From NCBI GenBank assembly GCA_900317365.1, contig ONGM01000004.1, forward strand, positions 1-38,440: DNA of 38,440 nt, read 5' to 3'. This stretch comes from an uncultured Planctomycetota bacterium (GTDB lineage: Bacteria > Planctomycetota > Planctomycetia > Pirellulales > Thermoguttaceae). The notes under the pieces were generated by a model that had not been told where the DNA came from, did not search any database, and worked only from the letters and a program-made list of their open reading frames with translations. The translations under genes were made by a program, and so were the position numbers. Each line of letters begins with the position of its first letter. Position 1 is the first letter of the stretch. Positions 1 to 7,447 of this stretch are shown piece after piece.

Positions 1-415
1 CGGAATCGGACGCGACGCTCGCTTGACGCGCCGTGGCGACGTTGATCGAGTTCTGCTCGACGGCGCGCGCGACGACTTCGGAGATCGACTCCACTTTCGG
101 TTTCGGCGCCGCTTTGAGCGTAACCGCGAGCACGACTTCAAACTCGAGCGGACCGATCGCTAGATGATCGCCGTTTTTGAGTTCTTGTTCGACTCCGATT
201 CGTTCGCCGTTGACATACACGCCGTTTTTGCTGCCGAGATCGCGAACGGCGACGTATGAATTTTCCGTCAGAATAGCGCAGTGATAACGGCTGATCAATT
301 CGCTACGCGGCTTAAGATGGCAATCTTCGGCGCGACCAATCATGAACTGCGGAATTGTGATCGGAATGACCTGACCGGAGCGCGTTCCACCGACAACCTT
401 GAGTTCTACTTTCAT
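1..415 (-). CDS. FHA-domain protein (3' part lies outside the window)
   Basis: Reading leftward from the ATG at 415-413, the frame stays open to the window edge (138 codons). The N-terminal ~95 residues form a forkhead-associated domain, a phosphothreonine-binding module. Visible hallmarks are MIGRAEDCHL (Gly-Arg of strand 3), SRYHC (the Ser and His that hold the phosphopeptide) and DLGSKNGVYVNG (the conserved NG loop). A linker rich in Ala, Lys and Pro follows and runs off the window. The gene starts at the FHA domain with no signal peptide, so it is probably cytoplasmic. An AAGAAAG stretch a few bases upstream may serve as ribosome binding site. In planctomycetes such proteins read out Ser/Thr kinase signalling, and a kinase is encoded at the other end of this window, but a functional link is only inference. 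The C-terminal domain cannot be seen. Confidence 0.9.
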   Translation of the reverse strand, partial: MKVELKVVGGTRSGQVIPITIPQFMIGRAEDCHLKPRSELISRYHCAILTENSYVAVRDLGSKNGVYVNGERIGVEQELKNGDHLAIGPLEFEVVLAVTLKAAPKPKVESISEVVARAVEQNSINVATARQASVASDS

Positions 416-739
416 ATAAATCTTTCTTATATAATACTTTTCCTAACGTCGACTCGCGAATCGATGACGATCCGCGACGCGCATTCGTGGAATAATAAAA
501 AATATTAACGAACAAAATATGGCAATATTACGATCGCCACGTCCTTGCCGCGCGTGGTGAAAGGATGCGCGCTTACGTTAGGAATGGAACGCAAAACTCT
601 ACGCGTCGCGATTGCCGTATGCGTTTGGCGTTCACGCGTCTTTTCATTGTAAAGCGCTTTGCAAACTCTAACAACTTTTTTTAGTGAAAACCAGCCCGTT
701 TTTTTAAAAAAAAGTCGCGCGCTCTTGACTACCGAGTAA

Positions 740-769
740 TTGACCTGCTTTTGTTGAATTTTGTAGTTT
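740..769 (+). promoter_or_regulatory. possible sigma70-type promoter upstream of the TIM-barrel array
   Basis: TTGACC (740-745) and TAGTTT (764-769) are separated by 18 bases. The -10 box is poor and the start codon is more than 300 bases downstream, so this is a weak prediction. A second TTGACT lies at 725-730. Confidence 0.3.
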
Positions 770-809
770 ATTTGTTTTAGCCTCCTTCTTTATTTTATCA
801 TTCAACAAA
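750..809. repeat. 10-bp inverted repeat overlapping the putative promoter
   Basis: TTTGTTGAAT (750-759) is matched exactly by its reverse complement ATTCAACAAA (800-809), with 40 bases between. The left arm lies between the putative -35 and -10 boxes. Such spacing could suit a DNA-looping repressor or a long-loop RNA hairpin; the function is unknown. Confidence 0.4.
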
Positions 810-1083
810 GGGGACGATTCGTCGCAACCGCGAGGGCGCTTTCTCGTAAACTCCGGATAAAGTGGATGCGACGCGGAAAATTCTCAATTTGCGGAAATTT
901 TTTCAAAAAACAATTGCATTCTCGCCCTCTTTCCACTATTATCGATAATCGGAACACGGCGCGGCGCTTTCCGACGTCAATTTTAAGTTGATTTGGATCG
1001 GAACGGCGATCGCGGCTCGGCGCGTTACCATGCGCGCCGCTCTAGAACATGGCGCTTTCGCGCTTTTTTGAAGGAACCCAACG

Positions 1084-2151
1084 ATGACCCGACCGGTTAC
1101 GATTATTACAGGACAATTTGGCGACGTTCCATCGGACAAACTCTTTGCGGTTTTACAAAAGATCGGCTACGACGGCGTGGAACTTGCGTGCGGTACTGAG
1201 CATTTCGACGTGCGCAGATGTCTTCACGATCCGAATTATTGGCCGATGAAACGCGCGCAATTGCAGAAATACGGTCTGAAATGCTGGGCTATTTCAAATC
1301 ACTGCGTCGGTCAAGCCGTTTGCGATCTTCTCGATCAGCGCAATCTCGACGTTATACCTGCGGATCTTCGCGGCGCGACATACGACGAGACGTGGAAGAA
1401 CTGCGCCGAAGCTATGAAAGACGCCGCGCGCGCCGCTAAGATGATCGGCGCCACCGTCGTTACCGGGTTCACCGGCTCCTCGATTTGGCGCTACCTTTAC
1501 AGCTTCCCGCCGGTTCCGCAAGTTCAATGCGACGACGCGTACGAACAAGCCGTCTCCGACGCGCTCGCAAACGGACAAGACCCGCTCAAAATCGACTGGA
1601 TTCGCGCCGGCTTTGAACTCTTCGCCGAACGTTGGAACCCAATCTTGGACGCGTTCGACGAATGCGGCGTGAAATTTGCGCTCGAAGTTCACCCGACGGA
1701 AATCGCGTTCGACCTCTGGTCGGCGGAAACCGCGCTCGACTACGTCAACGGTCGACGCGCTTTCGGGTTCAATTTCGATCCGTCGCACCTTCTCTGGCAA
1801 CAGGTCGATCCGGTCAAATTCATTCGTCATTTTTCCGATCGTATTTATCACGTCCACATGAAAGACGTCGCGTTGCAACTCGACGGCGACAACGGCTTGC
1901 TCGGATCGCACTTGCCGTTCGGATCGCCGAAGCGCGGGTGGGAGTTCCGATCGTTAGGTCGCGGACACGTCAATTTTGAGGAGATTATTCGAGCGCTCAA
2001 CGATATCGATTACGAAGGTCCGCTTTCCGTCGAATGGGAAGATCAGCGCATGGATCGTTGGTTTGGCGCGGCTGAATCTTACGAGTACGTCAAGCGCGTC
2101 GATTTTCCGAAGAACGTCGACGTTGTTTTCGACGCTCAGTTTGCGAAATAA
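1084..2151 (+). CDS. sugar phosphate isomerase/epimerase-like TIM barrel, copy 1
   Basis: This 355-residue protein belongs to the xylose-isomerase-like TIM-barrel superfamily (AP endonuclease 2 fold). The likely divalent-metal ligands can be followed: Glu201 in FALEVHPTEIAFD, Asp232 in FNFDPSHLLW, His258 in YHVHMKDV and Glu317 in LSVEWEDQRMDR. These proteins isomerise or epimerise sugars or polyols; the substrate cannot be predicted. The ATG follows a GAAGGAA ribosome binding site. There is no signal peptide, so it should be cytoplasmic. It is the first of three tandem paralogues and the most divergent. It carries about 24 extra residues (encoded at 1522-1596) that copies 2 and 3 lack. The gap to copy 2 is 33 bases, so the two are probably co-transcribed. 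Confidence 0.88.
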   Translation: MTRPVTIITGQFGDVPSDKLFAVLQKIGYDGVELACGTEHFDVRRCLHDPNYWPMKRAQLQKYGLKCWAISNHCVGQAVCDLLDQRNLDVIPADLRGATYDETWKNCAEAMKDAARAAKMIGATVVTGFTGSSIWRYLYSFPPVPQVQCDDAYEQAVSDALANGQDPLKIDWIRAGFELFAERWNPILDAFDECGVKFALEVHPTEIAFDLWSAETALDYVNGRRAFGFNFDPSHLLWQQVDPVKFIRHFSDRIYHVHMKDVALQLDGDNGLLGSHLPFGSPKRGWEFRSLGRGHVNFEEIIRALNDIDYEGPLSVEWEDQRMDRWFGAAESYEYVKRVDFPKNVDVVFDAQFAK

Positions 2152-2184
2152 CCGTCCGAAATTCAGAATAGGAGAAACTCTGTT

Positions 2185-3186
2185 ATGTCGAACACTCGAC
2201 CCATCACGATCATCACCGGTCAATTCGGCGACGTTCCTTCGGACGAACTTTTCGCGAAATTGCAGGAAATCGGTTACGACGGCGCGGAACTCGCGTGCGG
2301 AACCGATCATTTCAACGTTCGCAAATGTCTCTTCGAACCGGACTACTGCGAAGCGAAAAAAGCTCAACTCGAGAAGTACGGATTGAAATGCTGGGCGCTC
2401 TCGAACCACTGCGTCGGTCAAGGCGTCCTCGATCAGATCGACGAGCGCAATCAGGTCGTCGTCCCCGATTATCTCCGCACCGACGACAAGGAGCGATTCT
2501 GGCGCAATTGCGCGCTCGAAATGCAGTTGACGGCGAAAGCGGCGAAAAAGTTCGGCGCTAAGGTCGTTACCGGGTTTACCGGATCCTCGATTTGGGCGTA
2601 CAATTACAGTTTTCCGCCAGTTCCGCAAAAGTGGATCGACGACGGTTTCAAACTTCTCAAGAAGCGCTGGACCCCGATCCTCGACGTCTTCGCCAAAGAA
2701 GGCGTGAAATTCGCGCTCGAAGTTCACCCGACGGAGATCGCGTTTGACATTCATTCCGCGCAACTCGCTCTTGAAGCGCTCGATTATCACCCGGCGTTCG
2801 GGTTCAACTTCGATCCGTCGCACCTCGTGTGGCAAAAGGTTGATCCCGTGAGATTCATTCGTCGTTTCTCCGATCGAATTTTCCACGTTCATATGAAGGA
2901 CGCGGCGCTTCAGCTCGACGGCGAGAACGGTATTCTCGGTTCTCATCTTCCGTTCGGCGATTATCGACGCGGATGGGAATTTCGTTCCGTCGGTCGCGGA
3001 CACGTCAATTTTGAAGAGATTATCCGCGCGCTCAACGATATCGATTACGAAGGACCTCTTTCCGTCGAATGGGAAGATCAGCGTATGGATCGTTGGTTCG
3101 GCGCGAAGGAGTCCTTTGAATTCGTTAAGAAGGTCGCGTTCCCGAAGAACGTCGACGTCGTTTTCGACGCTCAGTTTGAAAAGTAG
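2185..3186 (+). CDS. sugar phosphate isomerase/epimerase-like TIM barrel, copy 2
   Basis: This 333-residue paralogue of the preceding gene is very close to copy 3: the first ~40 residues are almost identical, as is most of the C-terminal half. The same metal-site motifs are present (LEVHPTEIAFD, FNFDPSHLVWQ, FHVHMKDA, SVEWEDQRMDR), so it should be catalytically competent. The ATG at 2185 is preceded by AGGAGAAA. It ends with TAG at 3184-3186. A 109-base spacer with a small hairpin (3208-3227) separates it from copy 3. The three proteins probably act on related sugars or polyols, but the sequence does not say which. Confidence 0.88.
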   Translation: MSNTRPITIITGQFGDVPSDELFAKLQEIGYDGAELACGTDHFNVRKCLFEPDYCEAKKAQLEKYGLKCWALSNHCVGQGVLDQIDERNQVVVPDYLRTDDKERFWRNCALEMQLTAKAAKKFGAKVVTGFTGSSIWAYNYSFPPVPQKWIDDGFKLLKKRWTPILDVFAKEGVKFALEVHPTEIAFDIHSAQLALEALDYHPAFGFNFDPSHLVWQKVDPVRFIRRFSDRIFHVHMKDAALQLDGENGILGSHLPFGDYRRGWEFRSVGRGHVNFEEIIRALNDIDYEGPLSVEWEDQRMDRWFGAKESFEFVKKVAFPKNVDVVFDAQFEK

Positions 3187-3207
3187 GGTAAGACAGTTTT
3201 CATTGAT

Positions 3208-3227
3208 CGCGGCTTTTATTAGTCGCG
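3208..3227 (+). other. small hairpin between TIM-barrel copies 2 and 3
   Basis: CGCGGCT and AGTCGCG can pair over 7 bp (one G-T) around a TTTATT loop. No U-tract follows, so it is more likely an RNA stability or processing element than a terminator. Confidence 0.3.
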
Positions 3228-3295
3228 AAACACTGAGCCAATATCGTCGCGTTTTGCGCGATTCACACTATATTTAAGTTAGGAGACATTCCGTC

Positions 3296-4303
3296 ATGGC
3301 AGAAAGAAAAGCTCGACCCATTACGATCATCACCGGTCAATTTGGCGACGTTCCATCGGACGAACTCTTTGCGAAGTTGCAAGAGATCGGTTACGACGGC
3401 GCGGAACTCGCGTGCGGCACCGACCACTTCGACGTTCGCCGATGCCTCAACGAAGACGGCTACTGCGAAGCGAAAAAAGCTCAACTCGAGAAGTACGGCT
3501 TGAAATGCTGGGCGCTCTCGAACCACTGCGTCGGTCAAGGCGTCCTCGACCAAATCGACGAACGCAACCTGACGGTCATTCCGGAATACCTCCGTTCCGA
3601 CGACAAAGAGCAAGTTTGGAAGAACTGCGCCGAAGAAATGAAACTGACCGCGAAAGCCGCCAAGAAATTCGGCGCTTCCGTCGTTACCGGGTTCACCGGC
3701 TCCTCCATCTGGCCGTATCTCTACAGCTTCCCGCCGGTCCCGCAAGAATGGATCGACAACGGCTTCAAACTCCTCAAAGAACGCTGGACCCCGATTCTCG
3801 ACGTCTTCGCCGAAGAAGGCGTGAAATTCGCGCTCGAAGTTCACCCGACGGAGATCGCGTTCGACATTCACTCGGCGCAACTCGCGCTTGAAGCGCTCGA
3901 TTATCATCCGGCGTTCGGATTCAACTTTGACCCGTCGCACCTCATTTGGCAAATGGTCGATCCGGTCAAATTCATCCGTCGATTCCAAGACCGTATTTTC
4001 CACGTCCACATGAAGGACGCGGCGTTGCAACTCGACGGCGAAAACGGCATTCTCGGCTCGCACCTTCCGTTCGGCGACTATCGTCGCGGGTGGGAATTCC
4101 GCTCCGTCGGTCGCGGCAACGTCAATTTCGAAGAGATCATTCGCGCGCTTAACGACGCGAACTACGAAGGTCCGCTTTCCGTCGAATGGGAAGATCAGCG
4201 CATGGATCGTTGGTTCGGCGCGAAGGAATCCTTCGAATACGTCAAGAAGGTCGCGTTCCCGAAGAACGTCGACGTCGTTTTCGACGCGCAATTTGCGAAG
4301 TAA
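3296..4303 (+). CDS. sugar phosphate isomerase/epimerase-like TIM barrel, copy 3
   Basis: Third member of the array, 335 residues, closest to copy 2. All metal-site motifs are conserved (LEVHPTEIAFD, FNFDPSHLIWQ, FHVHMKDA, SVEWEDQRMDR). The start ATG at 3296 follows TTAGGAGACA, a good ribosome binding site. Synonymous codon choice leans more to C-ending codons than in copy 2, although the proteins are nearly the same, which suggests higher expression or an older duplication under strong purifying selection. A strong GC-rich hairpin lies directly downstream (4335-4362) and probably marks the end of the transcript. Confidence 0.88.
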   Translation: MAERKARPITIITGQFGDVPSDELFAKLQEIGYDGAELACGTDHFDVRRCLNEDGYCEAKKAQLEKYGLKCWALSNHCVGQGVLDQIDERNLTVIPEYLRSDDKEQVWKNCAEEMKLTAKAAKKFGASVVTGFTGSSIWPYLYSFPPVPQEWIDNGFKLLKERWTPILDVFAEEGVKFALEVHPTEIAFDIHSAQLALEALDYHPAFGFNFDPSHLIWQMVDPVKFIRRFQDRIFHVHMKDAALQLDGENGILGSHLPFGDYRRGWEFRSVGRGNVNFEEIIRALNDANYEGPLSVEWEDQRMDRWFGAKESFEYVKKVAFPKNVDVVFDAQFAK

Positions 4304-4334
4304 TTTGCGCAGTAAATTGAATTAACAACGTTAA

Positions 4335-4406
4335 GCGTCGCGTCGAGCGATCGACGCGACGCGCGGTTACGGCGCCGTCGCGCTCGACGCGGCGACGCTC
4401 TTTTTA
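4335..4406 (+). terminator. hairpin cluster after the TIM-barrel array
   Basis: A perfect 12-bp stem (4335-4346 with 4351-4362) closes a GCGA tetraloop of the stable GNRA class. A weaker hairpin lies between about 4371 and 4396 and is followed by TTTTT (4401-4405). Together they look like an intrinsic terminator, though the best stem is not the one next to the T run. Confidence 0.5.
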
Positions 4407-4451
4407 CGCGCGAACGGCTCGCGCGTCCCACGACTTTTCGAGACGATCGCA

Positions 4452-5885
4452 ATGCCGAAACAGCTGCCGCTTCCATTTCCGTATTTCTTTGAAATTCTCA
4501 ATTCTCCGCGCGTTAAGCCGCTCGTCCAGCGCGTTCATCCGACGCTCGTTCTCGACGTTCTTAAAGGGGTTTTTGACGACGCGCAGCAGGAAGTTCGTTC
4601 CGCGATTACGGAGCGTCGACTTCCCGATCCCGACGAGCTCGTCGCGAAATTCGTCGCGCGCTTGGCGGAATTGCGCGACGACGCGGCGACGATCGCGCTC
4701 GACGCGCGCGGTCGACTCGCGTCGACGGAATTTGAACGACTCGCCGACGTCGCGCTGGAAGAGCGCGTCTGGCGCGCCGCAGAACCGATCTCAGAGTTTT
4801 CTCGACGTCAAGACGCGAAACGCGAGAGCGCGACATGTTCGCGACTGGCCAAACTCGCCGGAGTCGAAAGCGTCGTCGTTCTCTCGAGCGTGACGAACGC
4901 GCGAATCGCCGTCTTGCAAGCGCTCGCGAATTCCGGACGCGGCGTCGTCGTCTCGCGGCGCGATATGTTCGAGCGCGAGAACGGCGAACGGCTCGAAACC
5001 GCGTTTGAGTTCGCTCCTAGCCTCGTTCGACGCGAAGTCGGCGCGAGCAACAGCGTGTCGACGGCCGACTACGAACGCGCGTTCGGCGCCGGAATCGGCG
5101 CGATCTGGCGCTCTTTCGGACGATGGCGTCCGGACGGTCGCGACGTTCCGGTCGAAGATTTAACGCGCGCAAGGGACGCGGCGGCGCTCGATTTGCGCAT
5201 AATCGCGGACGTGGAATTCGCCCCGTTGCTCGATTTGAGCGAATACTGCGATTTCGCCGCCCCGACGATCGCCGCGCGCGCTCGCGCCGGTTGCGAAGTT
5301 GTGATCTGCGACGGCGCCCAACTGATCGGAGGTCCGAACTGCGGACTCGTCTTCTGCCCGCGCGCGGTCGAAGAACGGATTCGCGCGACCGACGCCGCAA
5401 AAATGACGAAGCTCGATCGCGTGGCGTTCGGCGCGCTCGCGAAAACCGCCGAGCTTTACGATCAGCCAACGCGCGCTTTGGAAACGATTCCGATCTTGAG
5501 AATGCTCTCGACCTCCGTCGCTAATCTTCAAAGTCGCGCGAATCGACTCGCCGCCCTCCTGGAAACCTTTCCGATCGTGCAAAGCGCCCGCGTGATCGAA
5601 GGACGCTCGCTACTCTGTTCGAACGCGACCTTAGGAACGTCTGCGACACGACTCGTCGAACTCCGTCCTCGCGGACGCTTCGCCGCCGAACTCGCCGCCG
5701 AGTTGGAGAACGGTTCCCCGAAATTGCTCGTAAGATGGACGCGAGACGCGCTTCTGATCGATCTCAAGACGCTCGCGCCGGAGCAGGACGTTCTCGTCGC
5801 CGAAGTCTTCGAACGAATCGATTCCGGTAAAACAGACGAGACGGATAAAGTTGAGGAGACTGACAAGACGGAGAAGATTGTTTAG
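4452..5885 (+). CDS. SelA-like PLP-fold protein lacking the cofactor lysine
   Basis: This 477-residue protein resembles L-seryl-tRNA(Sec) selenium transferase (SelA, fold-type I PLP enzyme). The resemblance covers the N-terminal LPFPYFFEILNSPRVKPLV segment, GVVVSRRDMFERENG (family VIVSRGELVEIGG), IGGPNCGLVFCPRAVEERI (family LLGGPQAGIIVGR...LI) and KLDRVAFGALAKTAELY followed by ETIPILRML. The family lysine that binds PLP, in SGDKLLGGPQ, is replaced here by Gln290 (codon CAA, 5319-5321) in DGAQLIGGPN. The N-terminal HTNLGRAPL region is also degraded. It is therefore unlikely to make selenocysteinyl-tRNA. No selB, selD or tRNA-Sec is visible nearby. The C-terminus ends in a Lys/Glu/Thr-rich tail. 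The start is uncertain because the ribosome binding site is weak. It could be a regulatory pseudoenzyme or a decaying paralogue; full length argues against simple decay. Confidence 0.75.
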   Translation: MPKQLPLPFPYFFEILNSPRVKPLVQRVHPTLVLDVLKGVFDDAQQEVRSAITERRLPDPDELVAKFVARLAELRDDAATIALDARGRLASTEFERLADVALEERVWRAAEPISEFSRRQDAKRESATCSRLAKLAGVESVVVLSSVTNARIAVLQALANSGRGVVVSRRDMFERENGERLETAFEFAPSLVRREVGASNSVSTADYERAFGAGIGAIWRSFGRWRPDGRDVPVEDLTRARDAAALDLRIIADVEFAPLLDLSEYCDFAAPTIAARARAGCEVVICDGAQLIGGPNCGLVFCPRAVEERIRATDAAKMTKLDRVAFGALAKTAELYDQPTRALETIPILRMLSTSVANLQSRANRLAALLETFPIVQSARVIEGRSLLCSNATLGTSATRLVELRPRGRFAAELAAELENGSPKLLVRWTRDALLIDLKTLAPEQDVLVAEVFERIDSGKTDETDKVEETDKTEKIV

Positions 5886-6065
5886 AACGGCGAAACGAAG
5901 GACGAGTCAAAGCGCGAGTCGACCTATCTGAGCGCGACTTTGACGGGACGACGCGCGTTCTTTTCCTCTTTACGCGCGGACGAATTTTCGTTACGATACG
6001 CGCGAGATCCCCGGGACGCGCAAGCGCCGAGGGACGGATAAGGCGTTTATTAAGAGGATGTTTGG

Positions 6066-7172
6066 ATGAAGTCGCGTCGTACGGTATATCGCGTCTTCGC
6101 GTTGGCGATTTTGCTCGCGTTCGCGCGTCTTGGCTTCGAAGTCGAGGTTGAGACGTCGAGCGACGCCGCGCCGACGCGCGTCTCGGCCGATCCGGGATCG
6201 AACGACGTCGCTCCGTCCCCGGTTCCGGCGCGCCGCCCTCTTCTTTCGGCGGACGTTTTTCCGCGCGCGTCTCAGAACGCGCTTTCTCGACGTTTGACGG
6301 AGACCCCGCCGCGTTTTTCTTTCTTCGGGTTTGGCGGCGGGTTCGAAGCGTCCTTTGAATTTGAGCTTGACGGCGGGCAAGGTTTCGGATGGACGCAAGG
6401 TCAGGATTCGGTCGAGCGATTTCCGATTGCGACGCCGGAGTCGTCTCGAACGGACGCGGACGACGCGTCGCCGATCTATTCGAATTGGGCGAAGTTTCCG
6501 GTCGGCAGCTGGGCGCGGTTCCGCACGACGAGCGTCGCGGCGGAGAACGACAAGACGACGCAGAGCGTTACGGAGACGAAAATTACGCTCGAAAAGGTCG
6601 ATCTGTCGACGAAGAGTTACGTTTTACGGTGCGATTCGGTCGTGAAGGTCGGGGACGTCGATTATTCGAAGCGATCGGAGACGATCGAGTTTGATTTTTG
6701 GGATTTGCGTCGTGGCGAGAACGCGACGAGCGAGTCGCTCGCGCCGGTGAAGTTGATTATCGCCGGTCGCGCCGTGCCGTGTCGAGTGCGTCGGATCGTT
6801 CGCGACGTGGAGGATCAGCGCGAAACGACGACGCTTTGGTACTCGTCGGTCGTGGCTCCTTACGTGATTCAGAAGCAGACGACGCGCGAGCCGTTGCGGC
6901 GCGATTCCGAGTCGAACGCGACGTCGCGCGAGCTTTACGTCGTTCAGAAGACGGCGGCGAACGCGCTCTTTGAAGACGCTCCTTATTCCTACGTCGCGCT
7001 CGTTTCTTCCGAGACCGGACGCCGTCGTTCGACGACGACGCGCGTCGTCGCGCCCGGCGTTCCCGGCGGAATGACGCGCGAGACGGTCGTCGAACTACCG
7101 CCAAAGGACGGCGGCAAGCCGATTCTCTACCGCGTGGACGCCGCGCTCCTCGATTATTACGTCGCGAAGTAG
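6066..7172 (+). CDS. secreted or membrane-anchored protein of unknown function
   Basis: The ATG follows AAGAGGATG, a good ribosome binding site. The first ~25 residues contain basic KSRR and then the hydrophobic stretch VFALAILLAFARLGF, a signal peptide or anchor. A low-complexity Pro/Ala/Ser region follows to about residue 85. From about residue 130 there is a folded, probably beta-rich region (NWAKFPVGSWARFRT, then alternating charged strands up to DFW) that reads like a planctomycete family of exported proteins with a conserved W..F..GSW motif. That family link is from memory and not certain. The last 60 residues are basic and end in LLDYYVAK. No catalytic motif was recognised. It stands alone between the SelA-like gene and a convergent ketosynthase-like gene. 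Confidence 0.7.
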   Translation: MKSRRTVYRVFALAILLAFARLGFEVEVETSSDAAPTRVSADPGSNDVAPSPVPARRPLLSADVFPRASQNALSRRLTETPPRFSFFGFGGGFEASFEFELDGGQGFGWTQGQDSVERFPIATPESSRTDADDASPIYSNWAKFPVGSWARFRTTSVAAENDKTTQSVTETKITLEKVDLSTKSYVLRCDSVVKVGDVDYSKRSETIEFDFWDLRRGENATSESLAPVKLIIAGRAVPCRVRRIVRDVEDQRETTTLWYSSVVAPYVIQKQTTREPLRRDSESNATSRELYVVQKTAANALFEDAPYSYVALVSSETGRRRSTTTRVVAPGVPGGMTRETVVELPPKDGGKPILYRVDAALLDYYVAK

Positions 7173-7283
7173 GAACGTCGACTTCTTCACGGACTCGAGT
7201 CGCGTTGACGTCGCGAGGTCGAACGCTCCGCAACGTTTGGGTTTTCCGGAAAGGTCGACGTCTATTTGAGTTGGAGAGTCCAA

Positions 7284-7313
7284 TAAAAAAACGCCGCGTT
7301 TGACGGCGGCGTT
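7284..7313 (-). terminator. rho-independent terminator of the ketosynthase-like gene
   Basis: Read on the minus strand, AACGCCGCCGTCAAACGCGGCGTT folds into a GC-rich stem and is followed by a run of seven T. It lies about 135 bases past the stop of the leftward gene. On the plus strand the hairpin has no T-tract, so it serves the minus strand. Confidence 0.8.
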
Positions 7314-7447
7314 CGGACGCGTGCAAAAAGGGGGAAGGGCGCGCGACAATTTCTTACTGATTTTGCTTTTTATTCTTACAGATTTTGCTTCTTACGACTT
7401 TTGCGTTTCCTTGCGTTTGGGGAATTGTCCTCCAGGGGATCGTCGAC

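Larger units (their letters stand above)
416..1083. other. long intergenic region between divergent genes
   Basis: No credible gene was found in these 668 bases. The region is more AT-rich than its surroundings. It contains a T7A8 tract (699-713), a weak sigma70-like promoter (740-769) and a 10-bp inverted repeat (750-759 and 800-809). It separates the leftward FHA gene from the rightward TIM-barrel array and probably carries the control region of both. No tRNA-like fold was recognised. Confidence 0.6.

Noticed and set aside
1954..4291. Two long minus-strand frames (1954-3003 and 3263-4291) opposite TIM-barrel copies 2 and 3
   Set aside because: They are similar to each other only because the genes opposite are paralogues. 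The plus-strand products carry conserved catalytic motifs; these do not.
4452..5885. Active selenocysteine synthase and a selenoprotein locus
   Set aside because: The cofactor lysine is missing and no in-frame TGA with a selenoprotein context, selB or tRNA-Sec was seen nearby.
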